DNA of 30,919 bases. It comes from a virus. Below the pieces are notes generated by a model. It searched no databases. It had not been told where the DNA came from and worked only from the letters and a program-made list of their open reading frames with translations. The translations under genes and the position numbers were made by a program. Shown piece by piece: positions 1 to 7,520 of this stretch (the first letter of the stretch is position 1; each line of letters opens with the position of its first letter). Location of the stretch: positions 1 through 30,919 of IMG/VR virus record IMGVR_UViG_3300024335_000032; one strand, 5' to 3'.

Positions 1-206
1 GAACGTTTGTTCCGTCCTCTCTGAAGAACTCAACGTTAATTCCATCACGAACCCAAAGTTGTGTTCCAACGCCAAAGTTCCCAATAAGGAAATCGCCGGC
101 CGGAATTGCAGTATTTAGAACAACTTTCACGCCCATAAATACCGGTTGAAGACCGTTGTAAACTTGATCTTTAAGGTAATTATTTTGTGAATCTTTTAAT
201 AAAAGG
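1..206. repeat. Left copy of terminal redundancy (assembly overlap)
   Basis: These bases recur at 30714-30919 with an offset of 30713. Only two positions differ: 77 (G here, A at 30790) and 80 (C here, T at 30793). The repeat lies inside the major capsid gene and both reading frames join seamlessly, so I read it as the overlap of a circular assembly, not as a biological repeat or attachment site. Confidence 0.93.
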
Positions 207-1069
207 ATTTTGTGGAAATCTGAAGGGTTTAACAAAATACAATCAGCGTTGTAGTTAGAACCGGCCAATTGGTTAAGCGCCGCAACAATTACGTCAAAGT
301 CATTTGCTTCGTCAACTGAATCAGCTAAATCACCCGCAGCGAATGCAGTTGCATCAGTAATAATTCCGCTTAATTGCGCACCAGAACCCGTTCCGCTCAA
401 AATTTGTGTGTCCTCAACTTCTAAAAGTTTTTCCGGCGCACGCGCTGAAAGGTAACTTGTCAATTGTGGCGTATCTGCCAACATTTCTTCAGAAATACGG
501 AAATAAGTTCCGATTTTTCTAACGTTAGCATCGGCCGCAGTCATATCGAAATCCGATTGCGTCAATGTAGTACCTTCAGCAGTTGCCGCAGCACCGTTTG
601 AATATCCGCTCTCTTTTACGAAACGAACAACATCACTTTGTGTTGAACCTTGTGCCAATAACTGACGAATATGCGTCGGTCTTGTTGGATCAAACTTATA
701 CCCTGGTACTCTATCCGCCGGAATTACTTCGCCGGTGAAATCAGCACCAACAGTCATGTCCGCTTTGATTTCAAATGATGCGCTTCTTGAATTTCCTTTT
801 GCAAGGCTTTCAATTGCACCACCTTCAAATGCTTCGTTTAAAGCGCCTTTGAATGTCATTCTTTTTTTAGCGCTGAACATTTTTTTGTTAGATACTTCAA
901 TCGCATCTAATCTCTCGTTTAATTTTGTCGCCATTTCTGAAACTTCAGACTTAACGATTTCGTTTGCCTTAACAACAACGTTTTCAACAACTTCGTTGTT
1001 AGACTTTTCGATTTTTGAATCAATAGCAGTATTGAATTGATCCAATTGGTTTTTTAAATTTTCTTCCAT
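1..1069 (-). CDS. Major capsid protein, HK97 fold (N-terminal part; continues at 30713)
   Basis: The gene starts with ATG at 1067-1069, two bases after the protease stop, and runs off the left edge in frame. Joined with 30713 down to 30598 it gives about 394 residues, normal for an HK97-type capsid protein. The first ~55 residues are charged and helical (MEENLKNQLDQFNTAIDS...), matching the N-terminal scaffolding delta domain usually removed by the prohead protease. Next come a basic stretch (KKRMTFKGALNEAFEGG), GEVIPADRVPGY and an HK97-like core (FRISEEMLAD, DTQILSGTGSGAQLSGI). It forms the icosahedral shell. Its position after portal, head protein and protease fits the HK97 gene order. Absence of the usual start of the C-terminal half from this piece is only a window effect. 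Confidence 0.93.
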   Translation of the reverse strand, partial: MEENLKNQLDQFNTAIDSKIEKSNNEVVENVVVKANEIVKSEVSEMATKLNERLDAIEVSNKKMFSAKKRMTFKGALNEAFEGGAIESLAKGNSRSASFEIKADMTVGADFTGEVIPADRVPGYKFDPTRPTHIRQLLAQGSTQSDVVRFVKESGYSNGAAATAEGTTLTQSDFDMTAADANVRKIGTYFRISEEMLADTPQLTSYLSARAPEKLLEVEDTQILSGTGSGAQLSGIITDATAFAAGDLADSVDEANDFDVIVAALNQLAGSNYNADCILLNPSDFHKILLLKDSQNNYLKDQVYNGLQPVFMGVKVVLNTAIPAGDFLIGNFGVGTQLWVRDGINVEFFREDGTNV

Positions 1070-1071
1070 TT

Positions 1072-1761
1072 TTATATTTTTAAGGAATTTATTAAATAAT
1101 TGAACACTTCGGAATCATTGTTTTTTACCTCAACATTCGGCGAAGTGATTTCATCAACCGGCTTCGTGAACTCAATAAATAATGATTTTAGTTTTTGTAT
1201 TTCGGCTTCAATGGCAAACCCCATTTCGTCCGATATTTCGCCTTTGCGAATTAATTTTGTTAGGTTGTCGTAACGCTTTGAAAGTTTATCAACGTCGATA
1301 TTACCTTTTACGTCTAATATTTTGGCCTGGTCATTTGCTGCTAATGTAACGGCGCTTATTTCGTACAGTTTAACTTCTGTTATTTCTCTGTAATCGCCTT
1401 TATTGTTTTTTTGCATTGGCATAATACCAACTGAATTTTCGGTAATTACACCGGATTTCATTAACTCGACAACGTCTTTTCCTAATTGTGTTTTAGCAAT
1501 TTCCGCCACGAATACCAAACCTTTTTCGTCCTCGTACAATTCAGTCATTTTTCCAATTGGTTGGTTCATATCGTGCTGATATAAATACTTGACGCGTTCA
1601 CCGTTTTCGGCAATAGTCTTTTTATACGCGCCTTTCATAATAACGTCATTGTCGGAATCTTTATTCCCGAAATAACTCCCGTAACCTTTTATAATTCCGG
1701 CCTTTTCGTCCGCATCGATTAACTCACCAACCGGCGCCGCTTTGTAAAGAATTGTATTCAT
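1072..1761 (-). CDS. Prohead protease, HK97 family (peptidase S78)
   Basis: This 229-residue protein should cleave the capsid N-terminal domain and itself during head maturation. I chose the ATG at 1761 because residues after it (MNTILYKAAPVGEL) begin the family fold. A longer reading from 1881 adds 40 hydrophobic residues that overlap the upstream gene. The S78 signature is visible: YLYQHD with His63, ITENSVGI with Ser110 as likely nucleophile, and KLYEISAVTLAAN with Glu134. The last ~70 residues are charged and helical and probably act in scaffolding or self-cleavage. It sits directly upstream of the capsid gene with a 2-base gap, implying translational coupling. Family assignment is firm; the exact catalytic triad is inferred. 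Confidence 0.9.
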   Translation of the reverse strand: MNTILYKAAPVGELIDADEKAGIIKGYGSYFGNKDSDNDVIMKGAYKKTIAENGERVKYLYQHDMNQPIGKMTELYEDEKGLVFVAEIAKTQLGKDVVELMKSGVITENSVGIMPMQKNNKGDYREITEVKLYEISAVTLAANDQAKILDVKGNIDVDKLSKRYDNLTKLIRKGEISDEMGFAIEAEIQKLKSLFIEFTKPVDEITSPNVEVKNNDSEVFNYLINSLKI

Positions 1762-1789
1762 AAGAAAAATTTTTGTAAATATACGATTT

Positions 1790-2626
1790 TTAAAAATTAT
1801 TAAATCCACCACCGGCAACACCAAAACCAATGGTTGAAATATCACCAACAGTTTGCGCACCTTCAATTGGGAAATATGCAACAGAACAACGGCAATTGAT
1901 ACATTCCGCAGCGCCGCCCGCGGGATCGCCTGGAAACATCATTGGTTGGCCACCAACTAAAAAAGTATTGTTAGCCATTACAATTTGACCGTCGGCCTCT
2001 GAATGTGTGTCGCGCGTTCTGTCGTCAAAACTTGCAATCCATTCCTTTTGCATTTGTTCCGGCGGGAAAATAGTTTGTGCGGCTTGCGTTTGTGCAAAAT
2101 TAGCCGCTGCCGTCGCTTCAGTACGAACCAAACGTTCGGATTGCCATTGTGAATACTTATTGAATTGGTTTCGTAATATACGCCCACGTTCAACCGCGCC
2201 CAATGTCATAAACTCCGAATCGCGCATCAATTGTTGTGTTATTTTAGTTAACGTTTGTTTTGCCGTTCCGCTTACTAATGTGACGCGTTGCGCACCAACT
2301 GCCGAACCATAAGAACCAAACGCATTGCGCCAAATATCATCGACGTCGGACGTGTCAACGGCTTTTTTTATAAATCTATTTATATTGTTGACGTACCATT
2401 TGGCGAATCTCATTCCAATATCGGTATATAAATCACGATATATTTTTAATAAATCTTTGTCGTCAAATAATAGTTGGAAATTAGTTTGGCCGTCTGCAAT
2501 AAACGATTCAATGCCTTTGTTGTATTCACGTTTATACAAACGCTTTACAATGGCGATTTGTTTTTTTTCGGCAATGTCCAATTGCTTTTCGAACGCCGAT
2601 TGCCATTTGTCTTTGTCTATTGCCAA
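1790..2626 (-). CDS. Head morphogenesis protein, SPP1 gp7 / Mu F-like
   Basis: This 278-residue protein carries the Mu F / SPP1 gp7 domain at about residues 150-253. Diagnostic segments are WQSERLVRTEATAAAN, EWIASFDDRTRDTHSEADGQ and the cysteine motif CINCRCSVAYFP. In SPP1 and Mu this minor head protein binds the portal and helps in early head assembly or DNA ejection. The N-terminal ~145 residues are helical with no recognisable domain. It starts one base after the portal stop and ends just before the protease start, so it belongs to the same head operon. The glycine-rich C-terminus (GFGVAGGGFNNF) is flexible. Confidence 0.9.
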   Translation of the reverse strand: MAIDKDKWQSAFEKQLDIAEKKQIAIVKRLYKREYNKGIESFIADGQTNFQLLFDDKDLLKIYRDLYTDIGMRFAKWYVNNINRFIKKAVDTSDVDDIWRNAFGSYGSAVGAQRVTLVSGTAKQTLTKITQQLMRDSEFMTLGAVERGRILRNQFNKYSQWQSERLVRTEATAAANFAQTQAAQTIFPPEQMQKEWIASFDDRTRDTHSEADGQIVMANNTFLVGGQPMMFPGDPAGGAAECINCRCSVAYFPIEGAQTVGDISTIGFGVAGGGFNNF

Positions 2627-2627
2627 A

Positions 2628-4670
2628 CTAATCGTTTATTTGGTTCAGTTTTTTATTTACCCAATCACGCATTGCAGTTCCACCCCAAAGATTCCAGGAA
2701 ACAAAACCATTGTCGCGCCATGGTGTTTCCTTGTAACGGTCCGCAATTGTTTGGTTGCCTTCGTGACGTGCAAAAAATGATTTAATGCGGTTAAGCATTT
2801 CAATCGTTAATGGTTCGCGGTTTGCTAACATTGACGCACGACGCCAACCCGTAGGCGTTCCCGCGCGTACTTCATCACCGTATTTTTCGCGCCATTCTAA
2901 CATTCGTTTTGCGTTATTGGTTGCGGTCTGCGGGTATGTTGTAAACGTTTCGTTTTTTTCTGTTGGTTTGTCTTTGCTGCTCATTGGGTGACCTTCGGGC
3001 AATAAATCGGTGTCGTGTTTGCCACCTCTAAATTTACCGTTCTTTAACGCATATAAGAATGAATTAACGCGGGCCATTGCCCATTGTTGCGGTGATGATA
3101 CTGAAGGTCGTACACTTGACGGATTTGTTCTATATGCACCAATACCGCGTTCGTAAACCTCAAACAATATTGAAACGGTTGTCCGTTTGTCTTTGTCGTC
3201 GCCAACTTCGTCGTTGTGTTCGTCGATTTTGTTTTGTAACGCTACTTTAAGGCGTTCCGAAATCTCTTTTTTTTTTGGGGTTTCGCCTTTGTTTAAAAAC
3301 TTATTGACGTCAACGTCTATATTTTCAACGGGCATTTCAACGTCATTAGATTGCACCGGAATAAGATTTGCCGGAATATAATAATCATCTAATTGTGTGG
3401 TTTCTTCGTCTTTTCCGTAATTCATTGCCGCACGCTTTTCGTTTGGTGTGATCCACCACGCCTTTGACAATTGGTCAACAACTTTGTCGGTTTCTTCTTG
3501 TAACTCTGGAATAACTGAAAAATCAAATTCAATACAAAGTTTGTCACCGTATTTTGGCGCCAACCAACGATTTAATTCGTCTTTAATCTTTAACAGTTCC
3601 GGAATAACACAATTTTGATACAACGCCTTTTTCGCCTCTTTCATATTGTTATATGACGACGATTCGGTGTTGTTTAGTAGTTGAACCGGCACGTTGTAGA
3701 TATTACATAAATCCTTAATACTTGCGTTGTATTGCTCAATCAATGAAACGTCCGCAGCATTCAATCCAAAGTTAACCCATGACAATTTCTTCGGTGTTAT
3801 AATTACGTCACCGGCATTGTCTGAACCCTGGAATTGTTTTCTGAACTTATCCTTTAATTGTTGTGCTTGAACTTCATTAATGTCGCCCTCATCACTCATT
3901 AACAAACCACGCGCCGTTTGATTTTGTAGATACTTAACACCCGTTTGAACCGCTTCATTGTTTGTTGTTAATGAACGTAAACCCGCACGCAATGGCGATT
4001 GACCATATAAATGTGAACCCGTTCCATCATAATAAGGGTTAAAATCTTTTATGTGGCAAATTTCTTCAGCCGGTATTTCAAACGTTCCGTTGTATTCTAT
4101 TTTGTATTTTGAAACCGGCTTCATTATACCGCCGGAAACGATTTCCATAATTTGCGACGGCATCACATAGAGTTCAGTATATTTTCCAACATTGGCGCCG
4201 GTGTCCGGTCCTATTCCGTAGATATAACGGTTTCCCGTTAATTTACCAAATGCGATTAATTCACCGATAAATGAATTGTAAGATTGCGCCGGGTTTGGCC
4301 GTTCCAACAACTGATGCAGTTCGGTGTCTTGTAACTCAACCAACGAACGTTTTTGTAACATTGCCGCCTTGTGTATTGTTGATGCGTCAAACGTTCCGGA
4401 CGTCATCGCCTTATATCTTTTATAATCGTTTTCGTTTGTCTTTTCGTAAACTTGAAACGGAATTGTTGTCGCCGCTTTTGTTATTAAATTAACCAACGCG
4501 TAAATCGTTGAATTTTTTCTGTAACCCTCTGTAATATAGGAATCGTCATTTTCCGGATTCCAAACGATTGATTCGCCCAACCAATTGTAAATTGCGTTAT
4601 TATATTGTTGTGCGGTTTGTTGTGCGTTTTTTGAAATTATAGACTTAAAGCGGTCGAGTAATGATGCCAT
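2628..4670 (-). CDS. Portal protein with ~230-residue C-terminal extension
   Basis: The first ~445 of 680 residues are an HK97-type portal, the dodecameric ring at the packaging vertex. Recognisable parts are TIYALVNLITKAATTIPFQVY near the N-terminus, SPLRAGLRSL, the wing/stem region LKDKFRKQFQGSDNAGDVI and PVQLLNNTESSSYNNMKEAKKALYQ split by the usual loop. HK97-family portals are normally 400-500 residues. Here a charged linker (residues 455-500) leads to two further blocks: one centred on VYERGIGAYRTNPSSVRP with WAMARVNSFLYALKNG (505-565), and one with RMLEWREKYGDEVRAGTPTG to the end, containing WNLWGGTAMRDW (585-680). I recognise this pair as recurring in other phage head-region proteins but cannot name its function. 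There is no frameshift; it is one continuous reading frame. Confidence 0.9.
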   Translation of the reverse strand: MASLLDRFKSIISKNAQQTAQQYNNAIYNWLGESIVWNPENDDSYITEGYRKNSTIYALVNLITKAATTIPFQVYEKTNENDYKRYKAMTSGTFDASTIHKAAMLQKRSLVELQDTELHQLLERPNPAQSYNSFIGELIAFGKLTGNRYIYGIGPDTGANVGKYTELYVMPSQIMEIVSGGIMKPVSKYKIEYNGTFEIPAEEICHIKDFNPYYDGTGSHLYGQSPLRAGLRSLTTNNEAVQTGVKYLQNQTARGLLMSDEGDINEVQAQQLKDKFRKQFQGSDNAGDVIITPKKLSWVNFGLNAADVSLIEQYNASIKDLCNIYNVPVQLLNNTESSSYNNMKEAKKALYQNCVIPELLKIKDELNRWLAPKYGDKLCIEFDFSVIPELQEETDKVVDQLSKAWWITPNEKRAAMNYGKDEETTQLDDYYIPANLIPVQSNDVEMPVENIDVDVNKFLNKGETPKKKEISERLKVALQNKIDEHNDEVGDDKDKRTTVSILFEVYERGIGAYRTNPSSVRPSVSSPQQWAMARVNSFLYALKNGKFRGGKHDTDLLPEGHPMSSKDKPTEKNETFTTYPQTATNNAKRMLEWREKYGDEVRAGTPTGWRRASMLANREPLTIEMLNRIKSFFARHEGNQTIADRYKETPWRDNGFVSWNLWGGTAMRDWVNKKLNQIND

Positions 4671-4722
4671 ATTTTATTGATGTATAAAATTTTCGTAAAA
4701 ATACAAAATTTAAAATTGTTTT

Positions 4723-5901
4723 TTAGACAACAAAAAAATCAGTTCTGTTTTTGTATTTAGAATAAACGGCGTATCGCAATGCGTCCATCAAATGGTTGTT
4801 GGCGTCAATAGGTTTGTTTATAATCGTTTCGTCTTTTAATTGCTGCCAATAATATGTGTGTTGTTCGCGTTTTAAATTGTTTGATTCGTTACTGACAAAA
4901 ACTTCGTGTTCTTTTATTAAACTAATTCCGGCGTTAATTGATCCGGCGCCCTTGACCGCGCCTTTTGCCAATATACCCATTTGTCGAAGTTCAACAATTG
5001 ATTTTGGTTCTGCTGAATCACAATAAGCCAACACGTCCGCCTTGCCTATGTTTTTTAAGAAGTTTGCAATGTCGCGGTTTGTCATTCCTTTTTTATACAT
5101 TAACTCATTGATATATATTTTATCTTTTATTTTGCCGACTTCTAAAATCGCCAATTCGTCATTAGTAAATCCAAAGTCAATACCGATAACCGTTTCGTCG
5201 AACTCCGGAAATTCAGCTAATGGAATATATTTCCAATTCGTAAAGATTTGACGGTTTGAAAATTGTGCGCGTTGACCTTCACCGTATACGCGCCAATAAT
5301 CCGGATCACGTTCCTTAATGCGTTCGATTTCCTGGACCAATTCCGACGGCAAAAATTTATTGTCTTTGTACGTTGTAATAAATAAATCGCAATCGTCGCG
5401 TTCAATAACTTCATTGTAAAGCCAATGTATCGGGTCCGATGGATTGAAATCAATAATCATTTCGCCGACTGTTCTCATGTTTAATTGGCGGAAATCTTCA
5501 AAGTTTAATTCATTGCTTTCATTCAAAAAACAAATGTCGTGTTTGGCGCCTCGTATCTTTTGCGGATCGTCTGTTGAAATGAATTGAACCATTGAACCAT
5601 TGTATCGAAATACGTTTTCGGCTTTATTGTGTTCACCTTTATAGTAAACGCCTAACTTTGTGGCAATAGAAACAAAATCACGCAATACGGAACGTTTTAA
5701 CGCCGGTAACGTTTTACGGACAATTGATATTGTCAACGGTTTTTTTGTTGTTGTTAGTTTATAAATTAAGTACTGACAAATCGCATAGGTTTTGCCGGAA
5801 CGTGTTCCGCCTTGATGTACTTTAATTCGCGCCGTTGAATTTAATGTTTGATAAAATTGAACGTTGCAAAATTCTTTTATTTGTCCTTTGCCGGTGTCCA
5901 T
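4723..5901 (-). CDS. terL: Terminase large subunit
   Basis: This 392-residue protein is the packaging motor ATPase and headful/end nuclease. Walker A is GGTRSGKT at residues 31-38. Walker B with catalytic Glu is DICFLNE at 122-128, followed by a coupling-type segment (VGEMIIDFNPSDP). The RNase H-like nuclease shows acidic residues in GIDFGFTND (Asp242), YCDSAEPKS (Asp295) and NNHLMDALRYA (Asp373). The fold resembles the PBSX/XtmB-type terminases. Its start overlaps the small subunit gene by 25 bases, a common terS-terL arrangement. The length is on the short side but all catalytic motifs are present. Confidence 0.95.
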   Translation of the reverse strand: MDTGKGQIKEFCNVQFYQTLNSTARIKVHQGGTRSGKTYAICQYLIYKLTTTKKPLTISIVRKTLPALKRSVLRDFVSIATKLGVYYKGEHNKAENVFRYNGSMVQFISTDDPQKIRGAKHDICFLNESNELNFEDFRQLNMRTVGEMIIDFNPSDPIHWLYNEVIERDDCDLFITTYKDNKFLPSELVQEIERIKERDPDYWRVYGEGQRAQFSNRQIFTNWKYIPLAEFPEFDETVIGIDFGFTNDELAILEVGKIKDKIYINELMYKKGMTNRDIANFLKNIGKADVLAYCDSAEPKSIVELRQMGILAKGAVKGAGSINAGISLIKEHEVFVSNESNNLKREQHTYYWQQLKDETIINKPIDANNHLMDALRYAVYSKYKNRTDFFVV

Positions 5902-6227
5902 TCAATGATTTTAGATTCGATACTACCGTCCATTTGTATTTCCTGGCGTTCAACGAATCCGCGTTTTTTTCCTTTTGTTTTCAAATAAAATATTGTTGCA
6001 GTTGTATTGCCGTCTTTGATTTGTTTGTGCAATTGTGATTCGACAAAATCCAAAGTGAAGTTTTGCAACTCATCAACCTTTGATTTAAACGCCTCATCTT
6101 TGTTGTAATATTCATAAAACGTTGACCGCGCGCAGCCTACTTTTTTACAAGCCGTTGTGACAATTCCCAATGATTGTTCCAACGCTTCAATCAAATTGTT
6201 TTTTAGTATGTCTGATTTTGTTTGCAT
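5877..6227 (-). CDS. terS: Terminase small subunit (DNA-recognition subunit)
   Basis: This 116-residue protein should recognise phage DNA and load it onto the large terminase. Residues ~10-45 form a helix-turn-helix (IVTTACKKVGCARSTFYEYY) like the homeodomain-type small terminases. The middle (FTLDFVESQLHKQIKDGNTTATIFYLKTKGKKRGFVER) is a segment shared by many small terminases of Gram-negative and Firmicute phages. It lies directly upstream of and overlaps terL. A TAACTTTG box only 4 bases before the ATG suggests its own promoter and perhaps a leaderless message. Confidence 0.88.
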   Translation of the reverse strand: MQTKSDILKNNLIEALEQSLGIVTTACKKVGCARSTFYEYYNKDEAFKSKVDELQNFTLDFVESQLHKQIKDGNTTATIFYLKTKGKKRGFVERQEIQMDGSIESKIIEWTPAKDK

Positions 6228-6231
6228 AACG

Positions 6232-6239
6232 CAAAGTTA
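6232..6239 (-). promoter_or_regulatory. Candidate promoter -7 box for the terminase operon (TAACTTTG)
   Basis: The minus strand reads TAACTTTG, an exact match to the Bacteroidota -7 consensus TAnnTTTG. It ends 4 bases before the terS ATG and lies just downstream of a hairpin terminator, which is where an operon promoter is expected. No clear TTTG -33 element is seen. If used, the transcript would begin at or next to the start codon. Confidence 0.45.
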
Positions 6240-6254
6240 ATTAAATTAAAAGAC

Positions 6255-6288
6255 ATAAAAAAAACCTCTCATTTCTGAAAGGTTTTAA
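6255..6288 (-). terminator. Rho-independent terminator between small-gene cassette and terminase
   Basis: On the minus strand AAAACCT pairs with AGGTTTT around a TCAGAAATGAG loop and is followed by a run of eight Ts. It lies after the 6343-6495 gene and before terS. Confidence 0.65.
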
Positions 6289-6342
6289 TTAAATAATTCG
6301 TTAAGGTTGTCTTATTTGAATTATTCCAACGCGTCCGTTGTT

Positions 6343-6495
6343 TTAATAAGGTTTTAAATGCTCATAGTCATTTTCAAGGTAGTTTAAAATTATTTTACGT
6401 TTTTCTAATAGTTTTCTATCATCTATTTTTTTTGCATAATTAGTTAAGTCATCTAATTGGCTTTGAATATCACCGAATATAAAATTTAATTTCAT
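6343..6495 (-). CDS. Small hypothetical protein (50 aa)
   Basis: An ATG at 6495 opens a 50-residue frame (MKLNFIFGDIQSQLDDLTNYAKK... ending YEHLKPY) with a TAA stop. It is rich in Lys, Asp and Leu and predicted to be a helical, possibly coiled-coil protein. It starts about 10 bases after the preceding gene's stop and is followed by a terminator, so it closes the small-gene cassette. I do not recognise it; host-takeover or regulatory roles would be guesses. Confidence 0.6.
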   Translation of the reverse strand: MKLNFIFGDIQSQLDDLTNYAKKIDDRKLLEKRKIILNYLENDYEHLKPY

Positions 6496-6505
6496 AGTTT
6501 TTTTT

Positions 6506-6718
6506 TTAATCCCAAACGTTTCGATTTAAATATCTGTAAACATTTAAACTATTGATTTTTTTTGTTTCTAAATAAACTCCAACACAATTTCGTGAATCGA
6601 ATTCTTTTTTGGCAATTTCAATAGTCTTATAAAACGTTCCTTCACCTTCAATAAAAACGTGATTTTCTTTTACAAATTTATTAGTATTGTATTGTTTTAA
6701 GTTTTCAAATGTTGTCAT
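6506..6718 (-). CDS. Small hypothetical protein (70 aa)
   Basis: The frame begins MTTFENLKQYNTNKFVKEN and ends YLNRNVWD. No domain is recognised; the composition suggests a small alpha/beta protein. Its 5' leader shares 19 identical bases (6722-6740) with the leader of the neighbouring upstream gene (6969-6987), so both genes probably use the same type of AT-rich ribosome-loading sequence instead of a Shine-Dalgarno. It belongs to the cassette driven by the promoter at 7006-7013. Confidence 0.62.
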   Translation of the reverse strand: MTTFENLKQYNTNKFVKENHVFIEGEGTFYKTIEIAKKEFDSRNCVGVYLETKKINSLNVYRYLNRNVWD

Positions 6719-6721
6719 AAT

Positions 6722-6740
6722 ATTGTTTTTTTTAATGGTT
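6722..6740 (-). repeat. 19-bp leader repeat, copy upstream of 6718 gene
   Basis: The minus-strand sequence AACCATTAAAAAAAACAAT just before the 6718 start codon is identical to 6969-6987 in front of the 6967 gene. Its first 11 bases are also present at 30405-30415 before the 30395 gene. The position close to start codons suggests a translation-leader function. Confidence 0.7.
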
Positions 6741-6754
6741 AATTGTTTTCTTTT

Positions 6755-6967
6755 TTATGCAAGACAATCCCCAAATGTGTAATCAACGCCGCCGATGTTT
6801 TTAACTTCTAATTCAAATCTATTTCTTAAATCTAACATTCTTTTTGTTGCTAAAAAATCGCAAAACAAAACGTTACCTTTGTAACTTCTTGCCGTATGGT
6901 TTTGAGCCGCGGCAATTATTCTATCTATTTTTTTACTTGTCTTGACTCCGTATTTGTTAATATACAT
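6755..6967 (-). CDS. Small hypothetical protein (70 aa)
   Basis: The frame starts MYINKYGVKTSKKIDRIIAA and ends GGVDYTFGDCLA. It is basic at the N-terminus and contains two cysteines, but no family is recognised. It is the first gene after the 37-bp promoter/leader that also precedes the 30395 gene. In both places that element introduces short unknown genes next to the packaging/head block, which suggests co-regulated accessory functions. Confidence 0.62.
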   Translation of the reverse strand: MYINKYGVKTSKKIDRIIAAAQNHTARSYKGNVLFCDFLATKRMLDLRNRFELEVKNIGGVDYTFGDCLA

Positions 6968-6976
6968 AATTGTTTT

Positions 6977-7013
6977 TTTTAATGGTTTGTTTGTTTCTTA
7001 CAGTACAAATATA
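6977..7013 (-). promoter_or_regulatory. Duplicated 37-bp promoter/leader, copy 1
   Basis: These 37 bases are identical to 30405-30441. On the minus strand the upstream end is TATATTTG (7006-7013), an exact Bacteroidota -7 box TAnnTTTG. It is followed by TACTGTAAG and the leader AAACAAACAAACC leading to the 6967 start codon. A TTG about 18 bases upstream of the box may serve as the -33 element. Identity through both box and leader suggests the whole unit is functional. Confidence 0.7.
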
Positions 7014-7082
7014 AAACTTTTTTTTCAATTACAAGCATAAATTGAAAATTTTTTTTAATTTTTTACGAAAACTTTACGAAAA

Positions 7083-7520
7083 TTATTTTCCGCACAACTC
7101 GCAAACGTCTTTGTCGTCGTCGTTTTCTTTTGGTTGTTCATCGTCAATAGGTAAATCAAACACCGGTAAATCAACCCCCCAATCAATTAGTTGTTTGGCG
7201 TCCCATTCATTCGCCAAAATATCCCAATCCCATTCACCGAACCCCGAATTGTCTTTGATTATGAATTCTCGCTTTTGCGCCTCTGTCAAACCCTTTTGAA
7301 TATATATTGGAACCTCAAACAAACCCGCAGCCATACACGCACGCAAACGCATATTGCCGCCTAGTATTGTCATTGTTTCGTCAACAACAATTGGTCGAAT
7401 TTCCAACATTTGCGGAAACTCTTTTATTGACTTAATTAGTTTTTTGAATTTTGCGTCTTTGATTAAACGCGGGTTGTTCGGCGTTTGTTTTATTTCCTTA
7501 ACGCTGACAATTTTACGCAT
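7083..7520 (-). CDS. ParB/sulfiredoxin-like domain protein, possibly a truncated ParB-methyltransferase
   Basis: The 145-residue protein begins like phage ParB-like nuclease domains: VSVKEIKQTPNNPRLIKD, then LEIRPIVVDETMTILGGNMRLRACMAAG with the GGxxRxxA box, and VPIYIQKGLTEAQKREFIIKDN. In many phages this domain is fused to a DNA N6/N4 methyltransferase through a linker like the WDWDILANEWDAKQLIDWG seen here. This one stops after an acidic stretch and a lone CELC knuckle (CELCGK) with no methylase domain or remnant following. It could act in DNA binding, nicking or regulation; which is unknown. Confidence 0.8.
   Translation of the reverse strand: MRKIVSVKEIKQTPNNPRLIKDAKFKKLIKSIKEFPQMLEIRPIVVDETMTILGGNMRLRACMAAGLFEVPIYIQKGLTEAQKREFIIKDNSGFGEWDWDILANEWDAKQLIDWGVDLPVFDLPIDDEQPKENDDDKDVCELCGK

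Noticed and set aside
1-206. Terminal repeats as attachment sites or true direct terminal repeats
   Set aside because: They lie within one continuous capsid gene that is only complete when the ends are joined, which fits a circular assembly overlap.
735-1040. 101-codon plus-strand frame
   Set aside because: It mirrors the capsid gene and encodes a composition expected from its complement.
1762-1881. Longer N-terminus for the prohead protease
   Set aside because: The extra 40 residues overlap the upstream gene and do not resemble the family; the ATG at 1761 starts the conserved fold.
2325-2785. Overlapping plus-strand frames of 103-151 codons
   Set aside because: They lie opposite the portal and head morphogenesis genes, which have strong family motifs.
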